A stretch of DNA of 64,000 nucleotides, taken from assembly GCF_023028345.1 (NCBI RefSeq), contig NZ_CP095487.1, positions 2,604,001 to 2,668,000 on the forward strand, given 5' to 3'. Position 1 is the stretch's first letter; each line of letters opens with the position of its first letter. Below, one piece after another: positions 51,927 to 60,703 of the stretch. The notes below the pieces were generated by a model. The model did not search any database and was not told the origin of the DNA. It saw only the letters and a program-made list of their open reading frames with translations. The position numbers and the translations under genes were made by a program. Source of the stretch: Halorientalis marina. Lineage in GTDB: Archaea; Halobacteriota; Halobacteria; Halobacteriales; Haloarculaceae.

Positions 51927-52969
51927 TGGTTGCCTCCCAGTTTCCGTTTCATGTGTGCCTCGATGATCTGCGACCCGATGCTGAGGAACATGACCGTTAC
52001 GAAGAGGACGACGCCGGCGGCGAACAGGGCCGACATCTGGAGGCCGCTGGCGTTGCCGTACTGGCTCGCGATCAGGCTGGTGAGCGTGACCTTGTTCGCG
52101 AACACGTCGGTCAGCGGATCGGGGAGCGACGTGATGTTCCCGAGGATGACCGTCGCCGCCATCGTCTCACCGACGACCCGGCCGACGCCGAGCAGGACGG
52201 CCGCCGAGACGCCGGAGAACGCCGCCGGGATGGTCACGCTGGTCGTGGTCTGCCAGTCGGTCGCACCGAGGGCGTGCGCCCCGTCTTTCATCTCGTCGGG
52301 GATGCTCGCCAGCGCGTCCTCCGCGACCGAGACGACCGTCGGCAGCGCCATCAGCCCGATGACCAGTCCGACGGCGAAGAAACTCCCGTAGTTCGGGACC
52401 GCGAGTTCCTGCATCAGGTAGTCGTTCAGGAGGACGAACCCGAGGAAGCCGTAGACGATGGAGGGGATACCGGCGAGGATCTCGATGGCCGGTTTCGTGA
52501 TCTCGCGCGCCCAGGAGGGCGCGATCTCGCTGAGGAAGACCGCGCCGGCGATCCCGAGCGGCCCGGCGATGAGCATGGCGATGAGCGTCGTCACGAAGGT
52601 CCCCCACATCATCGGGACGAGGGAGTAGGCGTCCGCCGCGGAACTCCAGAGCGGTTCCTGGGTCCCGATCAGGACTTCGAGGCCGAGCAGTCGGAACACT
52701 GGGAACGCGCTGACGAGGAGATAGACCGAGATGAGCGCGAGGATGAGGGCCGTCGAGACGGTGGTGAGAAAGGTGAGAAACTGGACGGTCCCCTCGCGGT
52801 GTGTGAGCCAGCCGTACGTGACGACGCCGAAGAAGCCGAGGAGCGGAAAGATCGTCAGTTGTGGGAGCGCGAGGAAGGCCGCGAACGTCAGGAGGATGGC
52901 CACGCCCCCGGCGCCGCTGACCCGTTTGGTTCCGGGTTCGAGATGCTGGAGCTTGTTGACGACGCTCAT
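51923..52969 (-). CDS. pstC: Phosphate ABC transporter permease PstC
   Basis: This 348-residue permease has about eight helices, the coupling motif [26 protein letters not shown] (about 220-245) and the [17 protein letters not shown] segment of PstC. The first ~60 residues include two extra helices. It overlaps pstS and pstA by 4 bp each. Confidence 0.92.
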   Translation of the reverse strand: MSVVNKLQHLEPGTKRVSGAGGVAILLTFAAFLALPQLTIFPLLGFFGVVTYGWLTHREGTVQFLTFLTTVSTALILALISVYLLVSAFPVFRLLGLEVLIGTQEPLWSSAADAYSLVPMMWGTFVTTLIAMLIAGPLGIAGAVFLSEIAPSWAREITKPAIEILAGIPSIVYGFLGFVLLNDYLMQELAVPNYGSFFAVGLVIGLMALPTVVSVAEDALASIPDEMKDGAHALGATDWQTTTSVTIPAAFSGVSAAVLLGVGRVVGETMAATVILGNITSLPDPLTDVFANKVTLTSLIASQYGNASGLQMSALFAAGVVLFVTVMFLSIGSQIIEAHMKRKLGGNQ

Positions 52970-54042
52970 TGGTCGGTGTCGGGGAGGGCGTTCAGCTGTT
53001 CTTCCTGTCGTTCGTCCGTCAGCATCGAGTACCCGGCCGGCGCGACGAACTTCTGCTGGCCGAAGTCGCTCATGATCATCCGGAGGAAGGCGGCCTCGCG
53101 GTCCGAGGTGCCCTCGTAGGTGTAACAGTGGAGATCACGCGAGAGCGGGTAGCTCGGGTCGGCCAGGTTCTCGCCGGGCGTGTACTCGGTGCCCTCGAAG
53201 GTGAGACTGATCGCGGGCACGTCGTCGGTCGTGAACGCCAGCGCCATGTACGCGATGGCGTTGTCCGAGTTGCTGACGAGGTTCTTGACCTGCTGGTTCT
53301 GTCCCTTGCGGGCGTCGACGACCATCTCGGCGTCCGAGTCCCCGAGCATGTTCACGCGGAAGGCGGTGTCGGTCCCGGACCCTTCCGAGCGGCCGACGGC
53401 CTGGATCTCCTTGTCAGGGCCGTCGTAGGCGTCGATCTCCGACCAGCGCGTGATCTCGCCCTGGTAGATGGCTCGGACCTGTTCGGCCGTGAGTCCGGTC
53501 ACGCCCGCGTCGTACACCTCGCGGCTGACGACGATGGGCTGTGCGTCCACGCCCACGACGTGATCGACGAACTTGCCGAGTTCCTCCTGGCTCTTCTCAG
53601 GGAACTCGGCGTCGGCTGGCGCGCTCGCGTTCCCGAGGTCGACCTGTCCGCCTTCCAGTTTCTCCAGCCCGGTGCCGGAGTGGCTCAGTCCGACCGTGAC
53701 GTTGAACGGCGGCGTCTCGTTGCCGTCGGCCTCGAACCCGTAGAAACTACCCCAGTAGTCGGCGAGCCGTTTGTCCGTCGAGATGTCGTACTGGGTCGGT
53801 CCCCAGTACTCCGCGTCCGACGCGGGGTAGTTCCCGTTCCAGTACGACGCGGCGCGGTTCACGATCGGGAAGACCGTCGAGGAGCCGCCGGCCTTCAGGA
53901 GGTTGCCGGACCCGTTCGTCCCGTCCGTGCCACCGCCCTGACCGGGCGGGGTCGAACTCACGCTGATACAACCCGTCAGCGACGCGGCGAGCCCCGCGGT
54001 CCCGGCCAGCACGGTGCGTCGGTCGACAGAGGTGTCCCGCAT
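52966..54042 (-). CDS. pstS: Phosphate-binding Tat lipoprotein PstS
   Basis: This 358-residue substrate-binding protein has a twin-arginine lipoprotein signal (RRTVLAGTAGLAASLTGC, lipobox Cys about residue 25), a Gly-rich tether, and the PstS fold with phosphate-binding loops KAGGSSTVFPI, GLSHSGTG and GRSEGSGTDTAF. It delivers phosphate to PstC/PstA. It is the first gene of the intact pstSCAB-phoU operon. The frame is open upstream but the signal begins at 54042. Confidence 0.93.
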   Translation of the reverse strand: MRDTSVDRRTVLAGTAGLAASLTGCISVSSTPPGQGGGTDGTNGSGNLLKAGGSSTVFPIVNRAASYWNGNYPASDAEYWGPTQYDISTDKRLADYWGSFYGFEADGNETPPFNVTVGLSHSGTGLEKLEGGQVDLGNASAPADAEFPEKSQEELGKFVDHVVGVDAQPIVVSREVYDAGVTGLTAEQVRAIYQGEITRWSEIDAYDGPDKEIQAVGRSEGSGTDTAFRVNMLGDSDAEMVVDARKGQNQQVKNLVSNSDNAIAYMALAFTTDDVPAISLTFEGTEYTPGENLADPSYPLSRDLHCYTYEGTSDREAAFLRMIMSDFGQQKFVAPAGYSMLTDERQEEQLNALPDTDQ

Positions 54043-54086
54043 CGTGCCGTCTGTATCCGTAGTTTGACTAAATACTCTACTATTAC

Positions 54087-54099
54087 AACTATATAGTGA
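54087..54099 (-). promoter_or_regulatory. TATA region of the pst operon, palindromic
   Basis: ACTATATAGT is a perfect 10-bp palindrome at 54088-54097, within a strongly AT-rich run (54068-54110), about 50 bp upstream of the pstS ATG. Confidence 0.45.
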
Positions 54100-54148
54100 T
54101 ACATTCACAAAGCGACGCGAGGGGGCGGCGCCGCGCGCCGGACCCATC

Positions 54149-55206
54149 TCAGACCCGATCCGGGAGTTTGTCGCGCTGTGTCTGCCGCCGTTCGGGCGGG
54201 AGCGTGAAGTAGTCGTTCGCGGCCACGAAGTTCTGCTGGCCGAAGTCGCTGAGCAGCATGCTGATGAAGGCGGCCTCCTTCATGGAGGTGTCCTCCCAGG
54301 TGTAGCAGTGGAGGTCACGCGAGAGTGGGTATCCCTTCGCGCCGAGGTTCTCCCCGTACTCGTAGGTCGTGCCGTCGATCTCGACGGCGATGGAGGGGAC
54401 GCCACCGTCGGCCTCGACGAACGCGAGCGCGAGGTAGGCGATGGCGTTGTCCGAGTTGCTCACGAGCGTCTTGACCTGCTGGTTCTGTCCTTTCCGCACG
54501 TCGACGCCGGACATCGGGGCGTCCGGGTCGCCGAGGAGGTTCGCGCGGAAGGCGGTGTCGGTCCCCGACCCCTCCGCGCGGCCGACGGCCTGGATCTCCT
54601 TGTCCGGGCCGTCGCAGGCGTCGAGCTGGGACCAGCGCGTGATCTCGCCCTGGTAGATGGCGGGGATCTGTTCGCCGGTGAGTCCGGTCACGCCCGCGTC
54701 GTACACCTCGCGGCTGACGACGATGGGTTGTCCGTCCACGCCCACGACGTGGTCGACGAAGTTGTCGAGTCGATCCTGACCCGCGTCGGGGAACTCGGCG
54801 GCGGCCGGCGCGCTGGAGTCGGCGATGTCGATCTGCCCGCTCTCGACTTTCTCCAGGCCGGTCCCGGAGTGGCTGAGTCCGACGGTGACGCGGAACGGCG
54901 GTTCGCCGCCGCTCCCGGCCTCGAACCCGTAGAGGCCCGCCCAGTAGTCCGCATCGGCTTGTCGGTCGAGATGCCGTACCGCCCCGGCCCCCAGTACTCC
55001 TCGTCGTCGGCCGGCGGGTTCGAGTTCCACACCGACGAGCCGTCGCTCGTGATCGGATACACCGTCGAGGAGCCGCCGGCCTTCAGCGTCGACGATCCGC
55101 CGCCAGCCGACGCGCTCCCGCCGCCGAGACACCCGGCGAGCAGTGCTCCATTGGATGCGCCTGCTCCGATCAGGACCTCACGCCGTCGCACCGTTTTCCG
55201 TGTCAT
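54149..55206 (-). pseudogene. Second pstS, broken by a 1-base frameshift
   Basis: Read across two frames, this is a full-length second PstS closely similar to the first. The start (ATG at 55206) gives a twin-arginine lipoprotein signal (RRREVLIGAGASNGALLAGC), KAGGSSTVYPI and EYWGPGRYGISTDKP. Near 54956 the frame must shift by one base to continue as DADYWAGLYGFEAG...GLSHSGTG...GRAEGSGTDTAF and the normal C-terminus. Relative to the intact copy a single base is missing after the STDK codons. It lies just upstream of pstS on the same strand, as a tandem duplicate. A sequencing error or a programmed shift would make it functional. Confidence 0.8.
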
Positions 55207-55516
55207 CGAACGGATCGACTCGGGGCAGGAGAAAAATAGGCTGCTGTTTTTTATATATTTCACCCACAGTTATATATAACAGTCAGAGAGGGACGTACTG
55301 GAACGTACCGATACACACTCCTACGGTGGGGTCCGTCGTGCTATTGCGTTCCAATTCGCGGCAGTACCGGACACGACTGCCGTTCTGACCGACTTTCGCG
55401 ACCCGTGGCGGCGGAAGCCGGTGGCACCAGTGTACGGATCTGAACCGCCCGATCCGACCCTAGTGAAGTATATAGATACAACTGGTTTTATTGTCTCGGC
55501 CCCAAGACGTGTCGCC
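55207..55516. other. Divergent promoter region between the pst locus and abrB-phoU
   Basis: No gene is visible. It holds three AT-rich promoter-like elements: TTTTATATATTT (55249-55260), the perfect palindrome GTTATATATAAC (55269-55280), and GTATATAGATAC (55467-55478), the last about 45 bp before the abrB-phoU ATG. Confidence 0.5.
55269..55280. promoter_or_regulatory. 12-bp palindromic TATA element
   Basis: GTTATATATAAC reads the same on both strands, so it can serve transcription in either direction from the divergent phosphate locus or bind a symmetric regulator. Confidence 0.45.
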
Positions 55517-56512
55517 ATGGAGACGCGCAAAGTGCAGGTCACGGGCGGGTCGACCTACACGGTGTCGTTGCCGAAAGACTGGGCGACCGAAAACGACGTG
55601 AGCGCCGGAAGCGTCGTCGAGTTCCACGCGGAGGGGGACTCCCTGCTGCTCACGCCCAAACGGGATGAAGACAGGGTCGAGGGCACGCTCGACGTGAGCG
55701 GCCTCGAGGGCGACCAGTTGACCCGCGCCGTGATGACGATGTACGTCAGCGGGTTCGACATCATCACCCTGGAGACACCGCGTGTCAGCGCACAGCAGCG
55801 CCGGACGATCCGCCAGGCCACGCAGGGACTCGTCGGCCTGGAAGTCATCGAGGAGACCAGCGACCGGGTCGTCCTCCAGGACCTGCTCGACTCCGCGGAG
55901 CTGTCGATCCACAACGCGATCACGCGGATGCGACTGGTCTCGGTCACGATGCTCTCCGATGCCATCGAGGCGCTGGTCGAGAACGACGACGAACTCGCCC
56001 ACGACGTGAAAGAGCGCGACGACGACGTGGACCGGCTCTGGTACATGATCTCCCGGGTGTTCCGGACCGTCCTCCGGGATCCCACCGCGGCCTCCGACAT
56101 CGGGCTCGACCGTGAGACCTGTTTCGACTACCAGTCCAGTGCCCGCCAGCTGGAGCGGATCGCCGACCACGCGGCCAAAATCGCCGACCTCGCGCTCGAA
56201 ATCGGTCCCATCGAGGGCGACATCGCCGACGGGCTGTACGACCTCCGCGAGGCGGCCATCGACGTGCCCGAGACCGCGATGGACGCCCTGCTCGAGGACG
56301 AGGCCGAGGAAGCGACGCGACTGGCTAACGACGCCCGTGCCTCCATCCGCCCCATCGACGACCGGGCGCGCGAGGTTGACGAACTCATCCGCGGGATGAG
56401 TTCCGAGACCGCACAGGTCCTGGGACTGGTCGTCGACTCGCTGTCGCGGACCGCCGACTACGGCGGCAACATCGCCGAGAGCGCGCTCCAGAAGGCCGCC
56501 CCGCACCCCTGA
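55517..56512 (+). CDS. AbrB-PhoU fusion, phosphate uptake regulator
   Basis: This 331-residue protein has an N-terminal SpoVT/AbrB swapped-hairpin DNA-binding domain (METRKVQVTGGSTYTVSLPKDWATENDVSAGSVVEF, about 1-50) and two PhoU helical repeats (about 105-215 and 220-325, with RQLERIADHAAKIADLALEIG and SRTADYGGNIAESAL). This fusion is typical of archaea and is expected to be a DNA-binding phosphate regulator, unlike the pure PhoU encoded at the end of the pst operon. It is divergent from the broken pstS and shares its promoter region, so it probably controls the pst genes. Confidence 0.88.
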   Translation: METRKVQVTGGSTYTVSLPKDWATENDVSAGSVVEFHAEGDSLLLTPKRDEDRVEGTLDVSGLEGDQLTRAVMTMYVSGFDIITLETPRVSAQQRRTIRQATQGLVGLEVIEETSDRVVLQDLLDSAELSIHNAITRMRLVSVTMLSDAIEALVENDDELAHDVKERDDDVDRLWYMISRVFRTVLRDPTAASDIGLDRETCFDYQSSARQLERIADHAAKIADLALEIGPIEGDIADGLYDLREAAIDVPETAMDALLEDEAEEATRLANDARASIRPIDDRAREVDELIRGMSSETAQVLGLVVDSLSRTADYGGNIAESALQKAAPHP

Positions 56513-56830
56513 CCGCAACCGCTCCTGCTCGCGACCGCGCCACAGCCTCGACCGCCCGCGTCGCGGTTCGGGTTTCGGAACCTATAGTTAGATTTATGTT
56601 CGACACTCGTGCTACCAGTCGAGTGCGTGCCGGATGACGGATCCGCACGTCCGAGCCTGATCGACCACCGGTGTCGGTTTCGGCGCTTGGTACACGCTGT
56701 GGCCGGATGGTTGTTCACCGGTGGTCTTCGGAACGACGGTGAGTGGCGACGGTGCGGAGATCCGTCGAGAATCGGCGCGATAGTGGCGTTCGCCGTCGTG
56801 AACCGGGATTCGTGCGGAGAGAAAGCGGCG
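56513..56830. other. Intergenic region between convergent genes (318 bp)
   Basis: I see no supported gene. A short AT-rich run near 56580-56600 (ctatagttagatttatg) looks promoter-like on the plus strand but leads into no recognisable protein. Confidence 0.35.
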
Positions 56831-57202
56831 TTACTCGACGAGGACGGCGTTGACCTGGCCGTCCTGGCCGGGGCGGGAGGTCACGCGGGCGCGGCCCTCG
56901 CTGGTCTCGATGACTGCGCCTTTCGTGATGATGTTCCGGCGTGCGTAGTTGGGGTTTGCGTCGTTCTCGGCGACGTTCTCGATCTCGGCCTCGCGGGTCT
57001 CGCCGTCGATGGCGACGCTCGCGATGTCGGTCGTGATTGCGCGGACCTTCGTCGTGTTACCGCGCGTGTCGACGGCCTTGAGCTTGGGGTCGCCGACCTG
57101 CGTCTCGGTCGACTCCTCGCCGAGTTCGTGTTTCTTCTTCTTGTGGTTCGGCCGGAGTCGGCCGCCAGTCCGTTTGCGCGGGGAGCGTCCCTGGTATTTC
57201 AT
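56831..57202 (-). CDS. rps8e: Ribosomal protein S8e
   Basis: This 123-residue small-subunit protein begins MKYQGRSPRKRTGGRLRPNHKKKKHELG and has IITKGAVIETSEGRARVTSRPGQDGQVNAVLVE at the end, the standard archaeal S8e signature. It is conserved in archaea and eukaryotes. The ATG at 57202 is fixed by the basic N-terminus. It appears to be transcribed alone. Confidence 0.96.
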   Translation of the reverse strand: MKYQGRSPRKRTGGRLRPNHKKKKHELGEESTETQVGDPKLKAVDTRGNTTKVRAITTDIASVAIDGETREAEIENVAENDANPNYARRNIITKGAVIETSEGRARVTSRPGQDGQVNAVLVE

Positions 57203-57341
57203 ACCCGAACGTTTACGGGCTGGCACTTGAACCTCTCGACTCGTGGCCGGAAGGGCTCGGCCGCGGCGACGGCGAGTCGCTGGCACCCGGCGACTACATC
57301 GGACCGGCAACTTTAGGCGGCTGGCGGGCCGCCCGGAAGGC

Positions 57342-57782
57342 ATGAGCCTGCGGACGGCAGTCGCCGTGCCCTTCCGACAGGAGGGGCGAGACCGGATGGG
57401 CGAGAGCGAGTTCGTCGTCGCGCTCTCGCTGGACCGCGACTGGTTCACGCCCGACCAGGCCAAGCGGTTGGTCGACGTGGCCGCCAGCGAGGGGCTCTGC
57501 ACCCGCGAGAGCGGTGAAATCGTCGTCGAGTTCGCCGTCGACGAGGTCGAGGTCCCGGATGGATTCGTCCCCGACGAGTCCATTCTCCAGCAACGCTCGA
57601 CGTTCGAGCGCGTCCTCGACCGCATCGTCGACGCCGGCGTCCCGAAACAGGAGGCCGTCGCGGGCATCAACGCCCTCCAGTCCGACCTCGGCGTGACGAT
57701 CGAGGCCGCCGCGGTCGTCTACGCGCGCCGCGAGGGATTGGCCGTCGAGGAACTCGCGGAGCGGGCACTGGGTGAACTCTGA
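57342..57782 (+). CDS. DUF2240 family protein
   Basis: This 146-residue soluble protein has VAVPFRQEGRDRMGESEFVVALSLDRDWFTPDQAKRLV and FERVLDRIVDAGVPKQEAVAGINALQSDLGVTIEAAAVVYARREG. From memory it matches the archaeal DUF2240 family, probably a small nucleic-acid-associated protein. Its stop overlaps the start of the next gene by one base (TGATG), so the two are coupled. Confidence 0.72.
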   Translation: MSLRTAVAVPFRQEGRDRMGESEFVVALSLDRDWFTPDQAKRLVDVAASEGLCTRESGEIVVEFAVDEVEVPDGFVPDESILQQRSTFERVLDRIVDAGVPKQEAVAGINALQSDLGVTIEAAAVVYARREGLAVEELAERALGEL

Positions 57783-58165
57783 TGGTCGAGGAACGTATCG
57801 AGGACGGCCACCGGATCGCCGAACTGCTCGCCTCGGAGGTGACCGGCCGCGATACCGGGCCGCTGGCCGCGATGGCCGTCGCGGACGCCGACCCGGACGT
57901 GACCCCGACCGACGACGGCGCGTTCGCCTACGGAATCGACCGCGACGGCGACCGACTCGCCGCCGTCTTCGTCCAGCCCGACCGCGCGTATCTGGAGTTC
58001 CAGCAGGGCGTCGACGCCGCGGTCTCGGCGGCAGAAGACGCCGACCTCCGGGTCCGCCCGAAGGCCGTCGAGCCGCCGCGGGCGCTCGTGTTCGTCGAGT
58101 CCGGGGCCGCGGTCAAGCGCGCAGTGGACGTGCTGGTGGCCGTCGCGGACGACCGGGTCGAGTAG
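57782..58165 (+). CDS. Conserved haloarchaeal protein, coupled to DUF2240
   Basis: This 127-residue acidic protein (MVEERIEDGHRIAELLASEVTGRD, then beta strands AFAYGIDRDGDRLAAVFVQPDRAYLEF) is soluble, with no catalytic motif I recognise. Its ATG overlaps the stop of the DUF2240 gene, which implies a linked function. It is convergent with a HAD phosphatase. Confidence 0.6.
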   Translation: MVEERIEDGHRIAELLASEVTGRDTGPLAAMAVADADPDVTPTDDGAFAYGIDRDGDRLAAVFVQPDRAYLEFQQGVDAAVSAAEDADLRVRPKAVEPPRALVFVESGAAVKRAVDVLVAVADDRVE

Positions 58166-58169
58166 TCCC

Positions 58170-58823
58170 TCAGAGTTCCGCCAGGACGCCCGGAAGTCGC
58201 TCCACCAGTTCGTCGCGGGGAATCGTCGCGACCGCATCGGGGTGGGCCTCGGGACCGCCCGGGAACGTCACCTGGATAGCGGCCATGCCGACCGCGGTCG
58301 CGCCGGCCACGTCCTTCGCCGGGCGGTCGCCGATGTAGACCGCCTCGGCGGGGTCGACGTCGAGGTTCTCACAGATACGCTCGAACGTCCGCGGATCGGG
58401 TTTTCCGGCGGGGAGCAGGCCGGTGATGACGATGGCGTCGAACAGGTCCCGCCAGCCGAGGTCGTCGATCTTCGTCGCCTGCGCCTTCTCGGGCCCGTCG
58501 GTGAGCAGGCCGAGGCGGTAGTCCGCGCGGAGGTCCCGGAGGAGCCCCTCCGCGCCGGGGATCGGTTCGAGCGCGTCGGAGATGGCCTCGCGGTAGGCCG
58601 TCGCCACGGCCTCGGGGTCGGCGCCGGGGTCGTCGAGCAGGCGGTCGAAGATGGGTGCGCGTGTCTCGTCGGCGTCGGTCTCGTCGTGAGTGTCGAGGTA
58701 CTCCTCGCGGCCGATGGCCCGAACGCCGGCGCGTTCGGTGGCCTCGTCGAGCAACCGCTGGCGGTCGCGGGCGGTCACGGCGAGGGTGTAGTCGAGATCG
58801 AAGACGACCGCTCGGGGTGGCAT
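58170..58823 (-). CDS. HAD superfamily hydrolase (IA-type)
   Basis: This 217-residue haloacid dehalogenase-type phosphatase has motif I VFDLDYTLA (nucleophile and acid Asp), motif II LLTDG, a Lys in GKPDPRTFERIC and motif IV IGDRPAKDVAGATAVGM. A helical cap lies between motif I and II, as in phosphoglycolate/pyrimidine phosphatases. Substrate is unknown. It is divergent from pyrF. Confidence 0.85.
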   Translation of the reverse strand: MPPRAVVFDLDYTLAVTARDRQRLLDEATERAGVRAIGREEYLDTHDETDADETRAPIFDRLLDDPGADPEAVATAYREAISDALEPIPGAEGLLRDLRADYRLGLLTDGPEKAQATKIDDLGWRDLFDAIVITGLLPAGKPDPRTFERICENLDVDPAEAVYIGDRPAKDVAGATAVGMAAIQVTFPGGPEAHPDAVATIPRDELVERLPGVLAEL

Positions 58824-58938
58824 TCGTGCTCCCTTGTCGACGGAGGGATTTGGAACCGACGGTCCTGGGCCGCGGTGTGAGGGCGCCGCCGACGGCCGCT
58901 CCGACAGGCCCTTGTGGTCGCCGGTGGTGGGGTCGACA

Positions 58939-59781
58939 ATGACGTTCTTCGAGCGGCTCGCCGAGCGCATCGAGCGCGTCGACAGCGTGGTCTCCGTGGG
59001 GCTGGACCCGGACCCGGACCGGCTCCCGGCCCACCTCGACGACCACGACCTCCCGCGGTGGGCGTTCAACCGCCGCATCATCGACGCCACGCACGAACAC
59101 GCCGCCTGCTACAAGCCCAACGTCGCCTTCTACGAGGACGCGGACGGCTGGCGCGCCCTGCGCGAGACCATCGCGTACGCACACGGGAAGGACGTGCCCG
59201 TCCTCCTCGACGCGAAGCGCGGCGATATCGGCAACACGGCCCGGCAGTACGCGACCCTCCTCGATCACGCCGACGCGATCACGGCCAACCCCTACATGGG
59301 CCGGGACTCGCTGGAGCCGTTCCTGGAACGCGACGACAAGGGCATCTTTCTCCTCTGTCGCACCTCGAACCCCGGCGGCGCGGACATCCAGGACCTCGAA
59401 CTGGCCTCCGGCGAACCGGTCTACGAGCGCGTGGCCGCACTCGCCGACACCTGGAACCGCAACGGCAACGTCGGCCTCGTGGTCGGCGCCACGGCACCGG
59501 AAGAACTCGAAGAAGTCCGCGACATCGTCCCGGACATCCCCTTCCTCGTCCCCGGCGTGGGCGCACAGGGCGGCGACGCCGAGGCCGCGGTCGAGCACGG
59601 CCTCGCCGAGCTGGACGAGCGGAGCTCGTCGGCAGACCGGACGAAGTCCGGTATTGGAGTCGGCCTCGTGAACTCCTCGCGTGGCATCATCTTCGCGGGA
59701 GAGGACCGGGGCGAGGACTTCCACAAGGCCAGCGGGCAGGCGGCGAAGGAGCTGAAACAGCGGCTGAACCAGTATCGGTGA
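58939..59781 (+). CDS. pyrF: Orotidine 5'-phosphate decarboxylase
   Basis: This 280-residue enzyme makes UMP in pyrimidine synthesis. The catalytic motif LLDAKRGDIGNTA (Asp, Lys and Asp) is clear, with the N-terminal VGLDPDPDRLP and the C-terminal VPGVGAQGGD phosphate loop and GVGLVNSSRGI. The length and segments match the longer PyrF group (type 2) also found in haloarchaea. It is convergent with a small zinc-finger gene, with 7 bp between the stops. Confidence 0.94.
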   Translation: MTFFERLAERIERVDSVVSVGLDPDPDRLPAHLDDHDLPRWAFNRRIIDATHEHAACYKPNVAFYEDADGWRALRETIAYAHGKDVPVLLDAKRGDIGNTARQYATLLDHADAITANPYMGRDSLEPFLERDDKGIFLLCRTSNPGGADIQDLELASGEPVYERVAALADTWNRNGNVGLVVGATAPEELEEVRDIVPDIPFLVPGVGAQGGDAEAAVEHGLAELDERSSSADRTKSGIGVGLVNSSRGIIFAGEDRGEDFHKASGQAAKELKQRLNQYR

Positions 59782-59788
59782 CGGCGTT

Positions 59789-59998
59789 TTAATACTCGTA
59801 GGTGTCGACGCCGTCGGGTGCGTCGTCGGGGACCCGATTCGGGTTCTGTCCCTGTCCGCCGCCAACGTCGGAGAGGCACTCGACACAGAGGCCGGTGTCC
59901 TCGTCGAAGTGCTCGTCACAGACCAGCTGGGCACAGCGCAAGCAGGTGTGGCGGACCTCGCCAGTGCCACAGATTTCACAGATGCCGGAGACGCTCAT
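59789..59998 (-). CDS. Small double zinc-finger protein (69 aa)
   Basis: This 69-residue protein has four CxxC or CxxxxH knuckles in its first 45 residues (CEIC, CLRC, CDEHFDEDTGLC, CVEC), like a HIT or B-box-type zinc finger, then a disordered Asp/Gly/Asn tail. Function is unknown. The ATG at 59998 gives a compact start; upstream in-frame codons are possible. Confidence 0.7.
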   Translation of the reverse strand: MSVSGICEICGTGEVRHTCLRCAQLVCDEHFDEDTGLCVECLSDVGGGQGQNPNRVPDDAPDGVDTYEY

Positions 59999-60100
59999 GT
60001 GATGATCTAGCACGCCGGAGGGGTTTCAGTCTGTCGAGGGAAGTGGCAGGTGCGGTAGTTGCCGGCCGATGGCGAGAGGCTTACGGTGCTTTGGCCCGAA

Positions 60101-60685
60101 GTGGTGCTCGTGCATCACGAGCGGCTCATCTCGGGTGTCGCGGGCGCGCTCGGCCTCTCAGCGGTGGCCGTGACGGTCGTGGCGTTCGTCTACGGGGTGT
60201 ACGCGCTCGTCATCCTCTCGATCATGCTCGGCGTGGCCGCGGGGTTCATGTGGTACCAGGCCAGCGGCCGCCTCGCGGCGAAGGTGTACCGGTCGGTCGA
60301 ACAGCAGGGCCGCCAGAACCGTGGCCGGCGGCGGACGCGGACCCGCACCCGGGAGACGGGCGGGTTCGGGGCCGGACCGCGGGAGGACTGGACGCCACCC
60401 GGTGACCGCGACGGTCGCGGCGGCCGCCAGCGAGCGCGCGCGAACGGCAGCGGTGGCGGGCGAGGGCCTGGCGGAGCGCGCCAGCAGCGCCGGACGGCAC
60501 CGTCGACGACGCCGACGATGGGACGGACGGAAGCCTACCGCGCGCTCGGGCTCAGCCCCGACGCGGACGAGGACGCGGTCAAGCGGGCCTACCGCGAGAA
60601 AGTCAAGGAGGTCCACCCCGACACCGACGGCGGCGACGAGGAGGCGTTCAAGAAGGTGAACCGCGCGTACGAGCGGCTGACCTGA
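60101..60685 (+). CDS. Membrane-anchored J-domain protein
   Basis: This protein of about 194 residues has one or two N-terminal membrane helices (about 14-53), a long Arg/Gly-rich linker (about 65-140), and a C-terminal J domain (AYRALGLSPDADEDAVKRAYREKVKEVHPDTDGG) with the essential HPD motif. J domains stimulate DnaK ATPase. The start is uncertain: GTG codons at 60101, 60104 and 60110 are all possible. It lacks the DnaJ Gly/Phe and zinc domains, and no dnaK lies nearby. Confidence 0.75.
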   Translation: MVLVHHERLISGVAGALGLSAVAVTVVAFVYGVYALVILSIMLGVAAGFMWYQASGRLAAKVYRSVEQQGRQNRGRRRTRTRTRETGGFGAGPREDWTPPGDRDGRGGRQRARANGSGGGRGPGGARQQRRTAPSTTPTMGRTEAYRALGLSPDADEDAVKRAYREKVKEVHPDTDGGDEEAFKKVNRAYERLT

Positions 60686-60703
60686 CGAGCGACCGCCAGT
60701 CGG

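Noticed and set aside
56609..57316. 235-residue plus-strand frame over S8e
   Set aside because: Most of it is the antisense of ribosomal protein S8e; no domain or promoter supports it.
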